Shown in pieces: positions 7,846 through 17,918 of a stretch of DNA of 64,000 nucleotides (position 1 is the first letter of the stretch; every line of letters begins with the position of its first letter). The position numbers and the translations under genes were made by a program. Location: NCBI RefSeq assembly GCF_004310285.1, contig NZ_SISF01000023.1, positions 1 to 64,000 of the forward strand, given 5' to 3'. Source of the DNA: Agrobacterium cavarae. Lineage in GTDB: Bacteria > Pseudomonadota > Alphaproteobacteria > Rhizobiales > Rhizobiaceae. The notes under the pieces are model-generated. The model saw only the letters and a program-made list of their open reading frames with translations, had not been told where the DNA came from and searched no databases.

Positions 7846-9111
7846 ATGCGCGCTCACACCATCGGCCTTGCACTTGCCGCCGCTATTTCTCTTCTCTCAT
7901 CTGGCACCGCCTCTGCGCAGGCTGTTCCGACGGGGGCTGCTGCCGCGAAATATGACGCGGAGTTCAATGCCTGGCTGAAGCGGGAAATCTGGCCGGAGGC
8001 GCGCAAAGCCGGCGTGTCGCAAAAAACGCTCGAGACAGCGCTCACCGGCCTGTCGATCAACTGGAAGCTGCCTGACGTCCTGGTGCCGGGTCAGAAGCCG
8101 CCGATGGAGCAGGCCCAGAGCCAGGCCGAGTTCTCTTCTCCCGGCGCATATTTTTCTGAAAAACGTCTGCAGGGTCTGGCAGCAACGGGTCGCTCGCTTG
8201 CTGCCACCCACGCGGCGACGCTTAAGCGCATCGAAGCCACCTATGGCGTTCCGGGCAACATCGTCGTTGCGATCTGGGGCCGCGAGTCCGGTTTCGGTCG
8301 CGCGAAGCTGCCAAATTCCGTCATCGATGTACTGGCGACCAAGGCCTACGCCTCGACTCGCAAAGAGATGTTTCGCGCCGAGCTGATCGACGCGCTGAAG
8401 ATTGCCGAAAGCGGTGACGTGCCGCCCTCGCGGATGATGGGCTCATGGGCCGGCGCTCTCGGCCAGCCGCAATTCATGCCGTCGAGTTATCTGAAGTACG
8501 CGGTCGATTTCGATGGTGACGGTCATCGCGATATCTGGAATTCGGTACCCGACGCGCTGGCATCCATCGCCAACTATCTATCCAAGCGCGGATGGCAGAG
8601 AGATCGCGATTGGGGCTTTGAGGTTTCCATACCAGACAATGTTTCCTGCGCGCAGGAAGGCCCGGATCTGGCAAAGCCAGTCTCGCAATGGGCGAAGATG
8701 GGGATCACCCGCGTCTCTGGAAAAGGCTTCCCCGCCAATGACTTGAGCGCTGATGGAATGATGCTGGTGCCTGCCGGTCGCCATGGCCCGGAATTCGTCG
8801 TGACGCCGAATTTCTACGTCATCAAGGAATACAACAACTCCGACCTCTACGCGCTTTTCATCGGCAATCTCGCCGACCGTATCGCCTATGGCGCGGGCCC
8901 GTTCCAGGCGGAATGGGGCAATGTCGGCTCCATGCTACGCTCCGACGTGCTCGCCATGCAAAAGGCTCTGGTCGCCAAAGGCTATGATGTCGGCAAGGCG
9001 GATGGGCTTGCGGGCTTCAAGACCCGCCGTTCATTGGGCGACTGGCAGGCCAAGAACGGATTGAAGCCCACCTGCTTCCCGGACGCATCATTGAAGGGGC
9101 GTCTGCGTTAG
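7846..9111 (+). CDS. Lytic murein transglycosylase (MltB/SLT_2 family)
   Basis: Encodes 421 residues. It cleaves peptidoglycan glycan strands with formation of 1,6-anhydromuramic ends in the periplasm. A signal peptide covers about residues 1-25 (cleavage after ASA) with no lipobox Cys, so it is probably soluble rather than a lipoprotein like E. coli MltB. The catalytic Glu is Glu147 in WGRESGFG. A C-terminal peptidoglycan-binding domain spans about 360-415 (LRSDVLAMQKALVAKGYDVG). The start follows AAGGAG, 26 bases after recR. Its last 4 bases overlap the end of the convergent acetyltransferase gene. Confidence 0.93.
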   Translation: MRAHTIGLALAAAISLLSSGTASAQAVPTGAAAAKYDAEFNAWLKREIWPEARKAGVSQKTLETALTGLSINWKLPDVLVPGQKPPMEQAQSQAEFSSPGAYFSEKRLQGLAATGRSLAATHAATLKRIEATYGVPGNIVVAIWGRESGFGRAKLPNSVIDVLATKAYASTRKEMFRAELIDALKIAESGDVPPSRMMGSWAGALGQPQFMPSSYLKYAVDFDGDGHRDIWNSVPDALASIANYLSKRGWQRDRDWGFEVSIPDNVSCAQEGPDLAKPVSQWAKMGITRVSGKGFPANDLSADGMMLVPAGRHGPEFVVTPNFYVIKEYNNSDLYALFIGNLADRIAYGAGPFQAEWGNVGSMLRSDVLAMQKALVAKGYDVGKADGLAGFKTRRSLGDWQAKNGLKPTCFPDASLKGRLR

Positions 9112-9587
9112 GACGAAAAGTCGTTGGCGGACCTATCGTGTCGCCACGTATACAGCGCGTCCGGCAGCTTTTCCTCGCAGCCGGAGCCATCCGTTTCGCT
9201 CACTTTGACGAAGCCATTCCGCTCATAAAAACGAATGGCACGATCGTTTTGCTGAAACACCCACAGACTGAGTTCCGCTTGTCCTTCTTTTGCTTTGTTG
9301 AGCAGTTTGGTCCCTGCTCCACGACCGACATATCTGGGCAGGCAATAGAGGTGATCCAGCCACCGATCTCTAAACGCGCAGAAGCCAACAAGGGTGTTGT
9401 GCTGCTCGGCGCACCACACCTCGCTCTCTCTGAGAACGACATTGCTGAAATATGCGACGTCTTCCTCAATGCTGTGGAGGTCTGGAAGATAGGGTAGAAA
9501 GTGTTGACGCGATGCTCGTGACACTCTCGCGATTTGCTCGCACTCCGAGAGATCGGCCCTTCTCAGGATGATTTCAGGATTATCCAC
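9108..9587 (-). CDS. GNAT-family N-acetyltransferase
   Basis: Encodes about 159 residues with one GNAT fold. The acetyl-CoA loop is recognisable at RYVGRGAGTKLLNKAKE and the C-terminal strand-helix as LWVFQQNDRAIRFYERNGF, the usual NxxAxxFYxxxGF pattern. The start is uncertain: the frame offers TTG at 9593 and GTG at 9587, and the latter lies six bases after a GGAG, so I prefer it. Base composition looks lower in GC than neighbouring genes, which may point to later arrival. Substrate unknown. Confidence 0.85.
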   Translation of the reverse strand: MDNPEIILRRADLSECEQIARVSRASRQHFLPYLPDLHSIEEDVAYFSNVVLRESEVWCAEQHNTLVGFCAFRDRWLDHLYCLPRYVGRGAGTKLLNKAKEGQAELSLWVFQQNDRAIRFYERNGFVKVSETDGSGCEEKLPDALYTWRHDRSANDFSS

Positions 9588-9621
9588 CGACAACTCCGAG
9601 ATTTTCGTAAGCGGGCGTATC

Positions 9622-11271
9622 TCAATGCGGATCGATATGGGCCTTGTGGAAAATATCGTCCTGCGGCGGGATGGCCTGCCGTTCGATCATCCGGTGGACG
9701 CGCGGGCGGGTCTTGCCCTTGTGCAGCGTTAGAATGCGATCCCAGCTTTCCGCATCGGCCTGGGTTCGCCGGTGGTTGTGGCGGACATATTCCACCCATG
9801 TCGGCACGTGATAGATTTCCGTCCAGACATCCGGGTTTTCCAAATCCCGCATCAGGCTCCAGTTGCGCGCGCCATCCCGAATGCGGATGCGGCGGCGCTC
9901 GGCCATGATCGCCATGAACTCCGGCAGATCGGCATCGTCGATCTCGTAATCCACCATGATCGCGATCGGGCCGCTACGCGGCTTCACATCCAGTCGCAGC
10001 GGCGGCTCGACGAAGCGGTTCAGCGGATCGAGGTTCAGCGAGGCGAAGGCCGGCATGGTGAGCTTGAAGCCGACGACGACACCAAGCAGCATCAGCACGC
10101 AGGAACAGAGAAGAGAGAAGGTCAGCCCATGGTCTTCCGCAAGCGAACCCCAGAGCCAACTGCCGACGGCGATGCCGCCGAAGGTCAGTGTCTGGTAGAG
10201 CGAGAGTGCGCGACCCACCACCCAGCGCGGGGTCGAAAGCTGTACGATCGTGTTGAAGAGCGATAGCGCCAGAACCCAGCTTGCACCCGAGATCGTCAGG
10301 AAGATGCTGGTGATGATGGCGTTGGTGCTGATTGCCGTCACACCGGCACTCAGCGCGAAGCCGAGAAAGGCGACGCGGACGATCCACTCGCTGCTCAGCA
10401 TTTCGCGCAGCCGCGCGCTGATCAGCGCGCCACCAATCGCGCCGACGCCGAAGGCACCGAGCATGATACCATAGGTCAACGGACCGCCTTCGACGAGATC
10501 GCGCGCCACAAGCGGCATCAGTGCGAGGATGGCACTCGCCGAAAGGCCAAAGAGAAAGCCGCGCACCAGCACCTTGCCGATATTGGGCGACATCGCCACA
10601 TAACGCATGCCAGCGGAAATGGCGGCCAGGAGCTGCTCGCGCGGCAGCGTGGAATTGTTCTTCGGCGGCTGCCATTTGAAGAGCGCATAGATCAGCGTGA
10701 AGTAGCTGAGCGCATTGACGAGGAAGGCAGCGGCAGCACCCGCCGCCGCAACGATCACGCCGCCGATGGCGGGGCCGACGCTGCGGGTGATGTTGAAGCC
10801 GACGCTGTTGAGCGTCACCGCCGCTGGCAGGTCTTCCCGGGGAACCATCTCGCCGACCGATGCCTGCCAGGACGGGTTGTTCAGCGCCGTTCCGCAGCCG
10901 ATCATGAAGGTAAAGAACAGGAGCAGCCAGGGTGTCAGCAGATCGGCCCAGGCAAAGACCGTCAGCATTATCGAGGCGATCAGCATCAGGAACTGCGCCG
11001 AAAGCATGATCCGGCGACGGTCGAAGCTATCGGCAAGCGCACCGGAGATGAGCGAGAACAGCATGATCGGCAGCGAGGTGGAGGCCTGCACCAGCGCGAT
11101 CATGTTTTCCGAGGTCGAAAGCGCGGTCATCATCCACGCGGCCCCCACCGCCTGGATCAGTCCGCCGAAGTTGGACGCGATGCTGGCGAACCAGATGCGC
11201 TTGTAGGTCGGGTGCCGGAGTGGCGCGAGTGGCGATTGACGGTCGGGCACGAGCGATCCAATTGATTTCAA
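9622..11271 (-). CDS. MFS transporter of the MFS_3/DUF894 type with C-terminal ferredoxin-like domain
   Basis: Encodes up to 549 residues. About the first 410 form a 12-helix MFS exporter similar to EntS-type siderophore or drug exporters, with an SFDRRRIM-type loop between helices 2 and 3. A soluble domain of about 120 residues follows (from IMVDYEIDDADLPEF), resembling antibiotic-biosynthesis monooxygenase (ABM) ferredoxin-like folds. This architecture recurs in the family. No ATG fits the N terminus: TTG at 11271 or GTG at 11250 are possible, so the start is unsettled. Substrate cannot be told from sequence. Confidence 0.85.
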   Translation of the reverse strand: MKSIGSLVPDRQSPLAPLRHPTYKRIWFASIASNFGGLIQAVGAAWMMTALSTSENMIALVQASTSLPIMLFSLISGALADSFDRRRIMLSAQFLMLIASIMLTVFAWADLLTPWLLLFFTFMIGCGTALNNPSWQASVGEMVPREDLPAAVTLNSVGFNITRSVGPAIGGVIVAAAGAAAAFLVNALSYFTLIYALFKWQPPKNNSTLPREQLLAAISAGMRYVAMSPNIGKVLVRGFLFGLSASAILALMPLVARDLVEGGPLTYGIMLGAFGVGAIGGALISARLREMLSSEWIVRVAFLGFALSAGVTAISTNAIITSIFLTISGASWVLALSLFNTIVQLSTPRWVVGRALSLYQTLTFGGIAVGSWLWGSLAEDHGLTFSLLCSCVLMLLGVVVGFKLTMPAFASLNLDPLNRFVEPPLRLDVKPRSGPIAIMVDYEIDDADLPEFMAIMAERRRIRIRDGARNWSLMRDLENPDVWTEIYHVPTWVEYVRHNHRRTQADAESWDRILTLHKGKTRPRVHRMIERQAIPPQDDIFHKAHIDPH

Positions 11272-11388
11272 CTGCTCTTCAGGCAGAAAGTACTATAAAG
11301 GTCGATGGTGGTGACACCACCCATTCAAACGCCGCAAAGGTAAAATTGTGGCGGAAAAAATCGAATATTCGGATTTGCGCCGCAAACC

Positions 11389-11417
11389 TTGCAATTCCGG
11401 CCCGAAGGGTTTATATC
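11389..11417 (+). promoter_or_regulatory. Predicted sigma70-type promoter for rimP-nusA
   Basis: TTGCAA (11389-11394), exactly 17 bases, then TATATC (11412-11417). Transcription would start near 11424, about 110 bases before rimP and only about 20 bases before the terminator-like hairpin. Confidence 0.6.
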
Positions 11418-11445
11418 CCGGTTCAAATTCTTGATCGTCTGATGA

Positions 11446-11476
11446 AGAGTGGGGTCCCCAAGGCCCCGCTCTTTTT
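11446..11476 (+). terminator. Intrinsic terminator in the rimP leader (candidate attenuator)
   Basis: AGAG-T-GGGG (11446-11454) pairs with CCCC-G-CTCT (11464-11472) around a 9-base loop and runs into TTTTT (11472-11476). It lies between the divergent MFS and rimP genes and points toward rimP, so it does not end any upstream plus-strand gene. It would stop most transcripts from the 11389-11417 promoter unless relieved. Confidence 0.75.
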
Positions 11477-11536
11477 CGTTAGGCGGATTGTCAAACCGGA
11501 GCAGATGTTCCGCTTGAGGAAGACCGGAAGAGCATT

Positions 11537-12121
11537 ATGGCAGCAGCCGAACCAAGACTGATAACCGAAACAGGCATCGACCAGCGGATCGCCGAAATCA
11601 TCGAGCCGATTCTGACCGGAATGGGTTTCGTGCTTGTCAGGGTCCGGCTTTCCAGCCAGAATGGCTCGACACTGCAGATCATGGCCGAACGTGAAGACGG
11701 CACCATGACCGTGCAGGACTGCGAAGCCGTCTCGATGGCCATTTCGCCGGTTCTCGATGTGGAAGATCCCGTCGAAAAGGCGTATCATCTGGAAGTGTCC
11801 TCGCCCGGCATCGACCGTCCGATGGTTCGCAAGTCCGATTTCGTTCGCTGGCAGGGACATCTCGTCAAGGTCGAGACTTCGATCCTGGTGGACAACCGCA
11901 AGCGCTTCCGCGGCAAGATCGCGGAAGTCGACGCGGACAGCTTCAAGCTTGAGCGCGACCAGATCGGTTATGGCGAAGAGCCTGTGGTGACGATCCCGTT
12001 CAACACGCTGTCGGATGCCAAGCTGGTTTTGACCGACGACCTTATTCGTGACGCGCTGAAGGCGGACAAGCAGGCCAAGGCCGCTGCTGCCAATCAGAAC
12101 GAAGAAGCAGACGAAGATTGA
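11537..12121 (+). CDS. rimP: Ribosome maturation factor RimP
   Basis: Encodes 194 residues. RimP binds the 30S subunit and aids its assembly. The N-terminal alpha/beta domain ([11 protein letters not shown], about 31-41) and the motif [11 protein letters not shown] (about 87-97) are diagnostic, followed by the SH3-like C-terminal domain. The tail is charged and Ala-rich. It is first in rimP-nusA-ylxR-infB, the order conserved across bacteria, and follows the leader terminator described separately. Confidence 0.95.
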   Translation: MAAAEPRLITETGIDQRIAEIIEPILTGMGFVLVRVRLSSQNGSTLQIMAEREDGTMTVQDCEAVSMAISPVLDVEDPVEKAYHLEVSSPGIDRPMVRKSDFVRWQGHLVKVETSILVDNRKRFRGKIAEVDADSFKLERDQIGYGEEPVVTIPFNTLSDAKLVLTDDLIRDALKADKQAKAAAANQNEEADED

Positions 12122-12183
12122 TTTTTTGAGGGGCCCTTTGGGGCCTTACCCCACGCAAACATGCGACTTACGGAGACAAAAAA

Positions 12184-13788
12184 ATGGCAGTGAGTGCTAA
12201 CCGGCTTGAGCTTCTGCAGATCGCCGATGCTGTGGCGCGCGAAAAGGTCATCGACCGCGAAATCGTGCTTGCCGCAATGGCCGATGCCATTCAGAAGGCC
12301 GCCCGTTCGCGTTACGGTTCCGAGACCAACATCCGCGCCGACATCAACTCCAAGACCGGCGAAATCCGCCTTCAGCGTCTTCTGGAAGTGGTCGAGAAGG
12401 CCGAAGATTATTCGACCCAGATCCCGCTGGAACTGGCACGCGACCGCAACCCGGATGCCAAGCTCGGCGACTTCATTGCCGATCCGCTGCCGCCCATGGA
12501 TTTCGGCCGTATCGCTGCCCAGTCCGCCAAGCAGGTCATCGTCCAGAAGGTGCGTGAAGCCGAGCGTGATCGCCAGTTCGACGAGTTCAAGGATCGCATC
12601 GGCGAAATCATCAACGGTACGGTCAAGCGCGTCGAATATGGCAACGTCATCGTCGATCTCGGCCGCGGCGAAGGCATCATCCGCCGTGACGAAATGATCC
12701 CGCGCGAAAACCTGCGCTACGGCGATCGCGTCCGCGCTTATGTCTATGACGTTCGTCGCGAACAGCGTGGCCCACAGATTTTCCTGTCGCGTACCCATCC
12801 GCAGTTCATGGTCAAGCTCTTCACCATGGAGGTGCCGGAAATCTACGACGGCATCATCCAGATCAAGTCGGTTGCCCGTGACCCGGGTTCGCGCGCCAAG
12901 ATCGCCGTGATTTCCAACGACAGCTCGATCGATCCGGTCGGTGCCTGCGTCGGTATGCGCGGTTCGCGCGTTCAGGCCGTTGTCGGCGAGCTTCAGGGCG
13001 AAAAGATCGACATCATTCCGTGGAGCCAGGAGCCTGCAAGCTTCATCGTCAACGCTCTGCAGCCTGCGGAAGTGGCCAAGGTCGTTCTGGATGAAGAGTC
13101 CGAGCGTATCGAAGTGGTCGTTCCTGACGAGCAACTGTCGCTTGCGATTGGCCGCCGCGGTCAGAACGTTCGCCTCGCCTCGCAGCTGACCGGCTGGGAT
13201 ATCGACATTATGACGGAGCAGGAAGAGTCCGAGCGTCGTCAGAAGGAATTCAACGAGCGCACCAACCTCTTCATGGAAGCGCTCGACGTCGACGAAATGG
13301 TTGGCCAGGTTCTGGCATCGGAAGGCTTCGCTCAGGTCGAGGAACTGGCCTATGTCGAGCTGGATGAAATCTCCTCGATCGACGGCTTCGACGAAGACAC
13401 CGCCGTCGAAATCCAGACGCGCGCCAAGGAATATCTCGACCGCGTCGAAGCGGAGATGGATGCCAAGCGCAAGGAACTCGGCGTTGCCGACGAACTGCGC
13501 CAGATCGACGGCCTGACATCGCAGATGATGGTGGCTCTCGGCGAAGACGGCATCAAGACGATCGAGGATTTTGCCGGCTGTGCGGCCGACGACCTCGTCG
13601 GCTGGACCGAGCGCAAGGATGGCGAAACCAAGAAGTTCGACGGCATCTTCTCCAAGCTCGACGTATCGCGCGTCGAAGCGGAGAACATGGTTCTGCAGGC
13701 CCGCCTTCTGGCTGGCTGGATCACCGAGGAAGAACTGGCTGCTGAACAGCAGGCTGCCGAGGAGGCGGATACCGCCGTTGAGGAATGA
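12184..13788 (+). CDS. nusA: Transcription termination/antitermination protein NusA
   Basis: Encodes 534 residues. It binds RNA polymerase and nascent RNA to control pausing, termination and antitermination. The order is an N-terminal RNAP-binding domain (to about 130), S1 domain (about 135-200, GTVKRVEYGNVIVDLGRGEG), two KH domains (about 230-345, with GRRGQNVRLASQL) and two C-terminal acidic repeats (about 360-525). The tail is Glu-rich. The start follows GGAGA. The TGA overlaps the next start as ATGA. If the rimP leader is an attenuator, NusA could control its own synthesis; that is inference. Confidence 0.96.
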   Translation: MAVSANRLELLQIADAVAREKVIDREIVLAAMADAIQKAARSRYGSETNIRADINSKTGEIRLQRLLEVVEKAEDYSTQIPLELARDRNPDAKLGDFIADPLPPMDFGRIAAQSAKQVIVQKVREAERDRQFDEFKDRIGEIINGTVKRVEYGNVIVDLGRGEGIIRRDEMIPRENLRYGDRVRAYVYDVRREQRGPQIFLSRTHPQFMVKLFTMEVPEIYDGIIQIKSVARDPGSRAKIAVISNDSSIDPVGACVGMRGSRVQAVVGELQGEKIDIIPWSQEPASFIVNALQPAEVAKVVLDEESERIEVVVPDEQLSLAIGRRGQNVRLASQLTGWDIDIMTEQEESERRQKEFNERTNLFMEALDVDEMVGQVLASEGFAQVEELAYVELDEISSIDGFDEDTAVEIQTRAKEYLDRVEAEMDAKRKELGVADELRQIDGLTSQMMVALGEDGIKTIEDFAGCAADDLVGWTERKDGETKKFDGIFSKLDVSRVEAENMVLQARLLAGWITEEELAAEQQAAEEADTAVEE

Positions 13789-14477
13789 TATCGCAGGCGC
13801 ATGAACCCGATGCCGGCTCCGATGAGGATCTGGCAGAAGGCAACGTCAATGGACGGATGTGCATTGTAACACGACAGAGCGGATCGCCAGATGAGCTGAT
13901 CCGCTTCGTCGCAGGCCCGGACGGCAGTGTGGTGCCGGACCTGAAACGCCAATTGCCGGGGCGCGGTTGCTGGGTAACAGCCGAACGCGCTCTGGTGGAA
14001 AAGGCGATCGCAAAGAAGCTCTTTGCGCGCGCCTTGAAAACGGACGTCAAGGCTGGGCCGGATCTCCTGGAGATGCTGGACCGGCTGATGACGCAGCAGG
14101 TAACGGGCATGATGACCATGGCGCGCAAGGCGGGCCAGTTCATCAGCGGCGCAATGAAGGTCGATGCGGCCGTCCGTTCGGGACAGGCGCTGGCAGTCTT
14201 CCACGCCACCGATGCTGCCGCCGATGGCGTCCGCAAACTGGATCAGGCTCGCAAGGCCTGGGCACTCGGTACGGGTGCCGACGAAATACCGTCCTTCAAG
14301 CTCTTCACCGGGGCCGAAATGGACGAACTAATGGGCCAGAATGCTTTTATCCATGCCTGCGCGCTTGCAGGACAGGCGGGTGAAGGTGTAGTGAAGCGCG
14401 CAAAGATGCTCGAGCGATATCGCCATGGCGAAAAAGCTCCAGCGGACATTGGCGCTGCCCGGACGGAACGACAATGA
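13785..14477 (+). CDS. YlxR-type RNA-binding protein fused to an L7Ae-like domain
   Basis: Encodes 230 residues. The N-terminal YlxR (DUF448) domain spans about 20-95, with GRMCIVTRQSGSPDELIRFV and LPGRGCWV. A second part (about 100-190, MTMARKAGQFISGAMKVDAAV) resembles L7Ae/YlxQ proteins that bind kink-turn RNA. In many Firmicutes ylxR and ylxQ are separate genes; here they are joined, as is usual in alphaproteobacteria. It overlaps nusA by four bases (ATGA) and precedes infB by about 100 bases. Role in ribosome or RNase P biology is suggested for the family, not shown here. Confidence 0.88.
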   Translation: MISQAHEPDAGSDEDLAEGNVNGRMCIVTRQSGSPDELIRFVAGPDGSVVPDLKRQLPGRGCWVTAERALVEKAIAKKLFARALKTDVKAGPDLLEMLDRLMTQQVTGMMTMARKAGQFISGAMKVDAAVRSGQALAVFHATDAAADGVRKLDQARKAWALGTGADEIPSFKLFTGAEMDELMGQNAFIHACALAGQAGEGVVKRAKMLERYRHGEKAPADIGAARTERQ

Positions 14478-14578
14478 CGCGGTTATCGGACAACACCGGC
14501 CGCCGCGTTCGGATGCAGCTATTGAAAGACAGGGCCTGATGGTGTCATCCGGCTCTCGTCTGTAGGAACGGGAACGGA

Positions 14579-17317
14579 ATGACCGATAACAACGACGACA
14601 AGACACTCAACGCACAACCTAAAAAGACTCTTACCCTCAAGCCGGGCGGGTTGAACCAGGGTACCGTGCGTCAGGACATGGGTCGTGGTCGCACCAACGC
14701 AGTTGTCGTGGAGACACGCAAGCGTCGCCCCATGCGTCCTGAAGACGAGAAGCAAGCTGGTGCAGCCGCAGCCGCAGCACCGGTTGCGCAGCAGCCACGC
14801 GCAGCAGCACCGGCCGCCGCGCCAGCCCAGCCACGCCCACAGCAGGCGCAGCCCGCACCTCGTGTTCAGCAGAGCAATAACCAGCAGCGTCCGCAGCCAT
14901 CGGCTCAGCCACGCCAGCAGGATCGTCCGCGCGGCAACGTGCTGCACGATCTCTCGGCCGGTGAAATGGAAGCGCGCCGCCGCGCTTTGATGGAAGCCCA
15001 GGCGCGTGACGTTGTCGAAGCCAAGCAGCGCGCCGAAGACGAAGCCCGCCGCAAGGTGGAGGAAGAGCGCCGCCTCGTCGCCGAGAAGGAAGAGGCCGTC
15101 CGTCGCGCCGCCGAAGAAGCGGCTGCTGCAAAGGCTGCTGAAAATGAAGCCCCTGCAAGAGCGGAACAGCCGGCAGCGCCGACAACGACAACCGCACAGC
15201 CAGTGCGCCGTGATGTTCGTCCGCAGTCCACGCGTCAGTCGCCCGTAGCAGCGGCTCCCGCGCCAGCACCGGAAATGCCCGGTCGTGGTGTTCCGGGCGT
15301 TCGCCGCACCGAGAAGGATGATGAGGACGATCGTGGTGCACGCCGTACCGGCATGCCGATGCGCGGCAAGGCGCCGGCACCGGCACCGGCAAAGCCTGCT
15401 GCCCGTTTGAAGACGGAAGAAGAGCGTCGCCGCGGCAAGCTGACGGTTACGTCGAACCTCGACGAAGAGGGTGCACAGCGCGGCCGTTCGCTGGCCTCCA
15501 TGCGCCGTCGTCAGGAGAAGTTCCGTCGCAGCCAGATGCAGGAAACCCGCGAGAAGATTACCCGCGAAGTCATCCTGCCGGAAACCATCACCATCCAGGA
15601 ACTGTCGCAGCGCATGTCCGAACGTGCGGTGGATGTCATCAAGTACCTGATGAAGGAAGGCCAGATGATGAAGCCGGGCGACGTCATCGACGCCGATCTG
15701 GCCGAACTGATTGCCGGCGAATTCGGCCACACCGTCAAGCGTGTGTCGGAATCCGATATTGAAGAAGGTATCTTCAACGTCGCTGACGTTGCTGGCGACA
15801 TGGTTTCGCGTCCTCCGGTCGTCACCATCATGGGTCACGTCGACCACGGCAAGACCTCGCTGCTCGACGCCATCCGTCAGGCAAATGTGGTTGCTGGTGA
15901 AGCCGGTGGCATCACCCAGCATATCGGTGCCTATCAGGTTGAACAGAACGGCCAGAAGATCACCTTCATCGACACCCCCGGCCACGCCGCCTTCACGGCC
16001 ATGCGTGCCCGTGGTGCGCAGGCAACCGACATCGCCATTCTGGTGGTTGCGGCTGACGACAGCGTGATGCCGCAGACGATTGAATCGATCAACCACGCCA
16101 AGGCGGCCGGCGTGCCGATCATCGTGGCGATCAACAAGATCGACAAGCATGAGGCCAATCCTGAAAAGGTTCGCCAGCAGCTGCTCCAGCACGAAGTCTT
16201 CGTGGAATCCATGGGCGGTGAAGTGCTCGACGTGGAAGTGTCGGCCAAGAAGAAGCTCGGTCTCGACAAGCTGCTCGAAGCCATCCTTCTTCAGTCCGAA
16301 ATTCTCGACCTGAAGGCAGACCCGACCCGTACGGCCGAAGGCACGGTTATCGAAGCCGAGCTCGACCGTGGTCGCGGTGCGGTTGCAACCGTTCTCGTGC
16401 AGAAGGGTACGCTGAGGCCTGGCCAGATCATCGTTGCCGGTGATCAGTGGGGCCGTGTCCGCGCGCTCGTCAACGACAAGGGTGAACACGTCAAGGAAGC
16501 TGGTCCTGCCATGCCGGTCGAAATTCTCGGCCTGTCCGGCACGCCGTCTGCCGGTGACCGTTTTGCCGTCGTCGAAAGCGAAAGCCGCGCTCGCGAGATT
16601 TCCGAATATCGTCAGCGTCTCGCCCGTGACAAGGCCGTTGCCCGCCAGACAGGCCAGCGCGGTTCTCTCGAGCAGATGATGAGCCAGCTACAGACCTCCG
16701 GCATGAAGGAGTTCCCGCTGGTCATCAAGGCCGACGTCCAGGGCTCCGTCGAAGCGATCATCGCATCGCTCGACAAGCTGGGCACCGACGAAGTCCGCGC
16801 ACGCATCGTCCATTCGGGCGCTGGTGCCATCACGGAATCGGATGTCTCTCTGGCAGAAGCGTCCAACGCCGCGATCATCGGCTTCAACGTTCGTGCCAAT
16901 GCCCAGGCCCGTACGGCGTCTGAGCGTGCAGGCATCGAGATCCGCTACTACAACATCATCTACGATCTGGTGGATGACGTGAAGGCGGCCATGTCCGGTC
17001 TCCTGTCGCCGGAGCGTCGCGAGACCTTCCTCGGCAATGCGGAAATCCTCGAAGTCTTCAACATCACCAAGGTCGGCAAGGTTGCTGGTTGCCGTGTCGT
17101 CGAAGGCAAGGTGGAACGTGGTGCAGGCGTTCGTCTGGTTCGCGACAATGTCGTCATCCACGAAGGCAAGCTCAAGACGCTCAAGCGCTTCAAGGACGAA
17201 GTCAGCGAAGTGCCGGTCGGTCAGGAGTGCGGTATGGCCTTCGAGAACTACGAAGACATTCGCGCCGGCGACACCATCGAGTGCTTCCGCGTGGAGCATA
17301 TTACCAGAACGCTCTAA
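14579..17317 (+). CDS. infB: Translation initiation factor IF-2
   Basis: Encodes 912 residues. It brings fMet-tRNA to the 30S subunit and promotes subunit joining with GTP hydrolysis. An N-terminal low-complexity part rich in Ala, Pro, Gln and Arg (about 45-290) precedes the conserved core. The G domain starts near residue 415 with GHVDHGKTS (G1), DTPGHAAF (G3) and NKID (G4). Domains II, III and IV follow. The length is typical of alphaproteobacteria. A long antisense reading frame lies across the N-terminal half but is a composition artefact. Confidence 0.97.
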   Translation: MTDNNDDKTLNAQPKKTLTLKPGGLNQGTVRQDMGRGRTNAVVVETRKRRPMRPEDEKQAGAAAAAAPVAQQPRAAAPAAAPAQPRPQQAQPAPRVQQSNNQQRPQPSAQPRQQDRPRGNVLHDLSAGEMEARRRALMEAQARDVVEAKQRAEDEARRKVEEERRLVAEKEEAVRRAAEEAAAAKAAENEAPARAEQPAAPTTTTAQPVRRDVRPQSTRQSPVAAAPAPAPEMPGRGVPGVRRTEKDDEDDRGARRTGMPMRGKAPAPAPAKPAARLKTEEERRRGKLTVTSNLDEEGAQRGRSLASMRRRQEKFRRSQMQETREKITREVILPETITIQELSQRMSERAVDVIKYLMKEGQMMKPGDVIDADLAELIAGEFGHTVKRVSESDIEEGIFNVADVAGDMVSRPPVVTIMGHVDHGKTSLLDAIRQANVVAGEAGGITQHIGAYQVEQNGQKITFIDTPGHAAFTAMRARGAQATDIAILVVAADDSVMPQTIESINHAKAAGVPIIVAINKIDKHEANPEKVRQQLLQHEVFVESMGGEVLDVEVSAKKKLGLDKLLEAILLQSEILDLKADPTRTAEGTVIEAELDRGRGAVATVLVQKGTLRPGQIIVAGDQWGRVRALVNDKGEHVKEAGPAMPVEILGLSGTPSAGDRFAVVESESRAREISEYRQRLARDKAVARQTGQRGSLEQMMSQLQTSGMKEFPLVIKADVQGSVEAIIASLDKLGTDEVRARIVHSGAGAITESDVSLAEASNAAIIGFNVRANAQARTASERAGIEIRYYNIIYDLVDDVKAAMSGLLSPERRETFLGNAEILEVFNITKVGKVAGCRVVEGKVERGAGVRLVRDNVVIHEGKLKTLKRFKDEVSEVPVGQECGMAFENYEDIRAGDTIECFRVEHITRTL

Positions 17318-17345
17318 GCGCTCTGCCTGATTGTATGATTTTAAG

Positions 17346-17373
17346 AGCGAGCGCTGGCTAACCGGCGCTCGCT
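17346..17373 (+). other. Intercistronic stem-loop between infB and rbfA
   Basis: AGCGAGCGC (17346-17354) pairs with GCGCTCGCT (17365-17373), and pairing can extend three more pairs inward to a CTAA loop. Only a weak T-run (GAATTTT) follows. It lies in the 181-base gap between infB and rbfA, so it could be a partial terminator or an RNA processing/stability hairpin. Confidence 0.55.
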
Positions 17374-17498
17374 GAATTTTAAGATACTCCGACAAGAGGG
17401 TCCAACATGGCCTTCCGCCGAGAGTGCTGGAATGAGAAATTGGGAAGCTGCAAAGCCGCCCGACGGTCTTCTTCCAATTTGCTGAGGCAAGAATAACA

Positions 17499-17915
17499 AT
17501 GGCAAAAGCAACTTCATCAGCCCCTTCACAACGCATGCTGCGCGTCGGCGAGCAGGTTCGTGCGGCATTGACGCAAATCCTGCAGCGCGGCGAAGTGCGT
17601 GACGATCTTCTGGAAAAGACGGTCATTTCCATTTCGGAAGTGCGCATGTCTCCCGATCTCAAGATCGCGACCGCCTATGTAACACCGCTTGGCGTTGCCG
17701 ATCATACCGAGAGCATCGAGGCCTTGAACCGGCATGCGAAGTTCATCCGCGGCAGGCTCGGACCGCAGCTGCGCCAGATGAAATACGTTCCGGAAGTGCG
17801 CTTCCGCGATGACACCAGCTTCGACAATTATCAGAAGATCGACGCCCTGCTGCGCTCTCCCGAAGTGCAGCGCGATCTTGGATCTTCCAACGAAAAAGAC
17901 GACGAACAGAACTGA
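17499..17915 (+). CDS. rbfA: 30S ribosome-binding factor RbfA
   Basis: Encodes 138 residues. RbfA assists late maturation of the 16S rRNA 5' end and cold adaptation. The single KH-like fold is seen from [14 protein letters not shown] (about 11-24) through the strand [16 protein letters not shown] and the helix [26 protein letters not shown] short acidic tail follows. It starts after GAGG-like sequence and ends three bases before truB, so the two are cotranscribed, as in most bacteria. Confidence 0.94.
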   Translation: MAKATSSAPSQRMLRVGEQVRAALTQILQRGEVRDDLLEKTVISISEVRMSPDLKIATAYVTPLGVADHTESIEALNRHAKFIRGRLGPQLRQMKYVPEVRFRDDTSFDNYQKIDALLRSPEVQRDLGSSNEKDDEQN

Positions 17916-17918
17916 AGA

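Noticed and set aside
12094..13134. 346-codon reading frame antisense to rimP end and nusA
   Set aside because: It crosses a gene boundary and intergenic terminator-like sequence, has no family features and opposes conserved NusA.
14519..16489. 656-codon reading frame antisense to infB
   Set aside because: It mirrors the GC-rich third-position pattern of infB, has low-complexity composition and no recognisable domain. The plus strand encodes an unmistakable IF-2.
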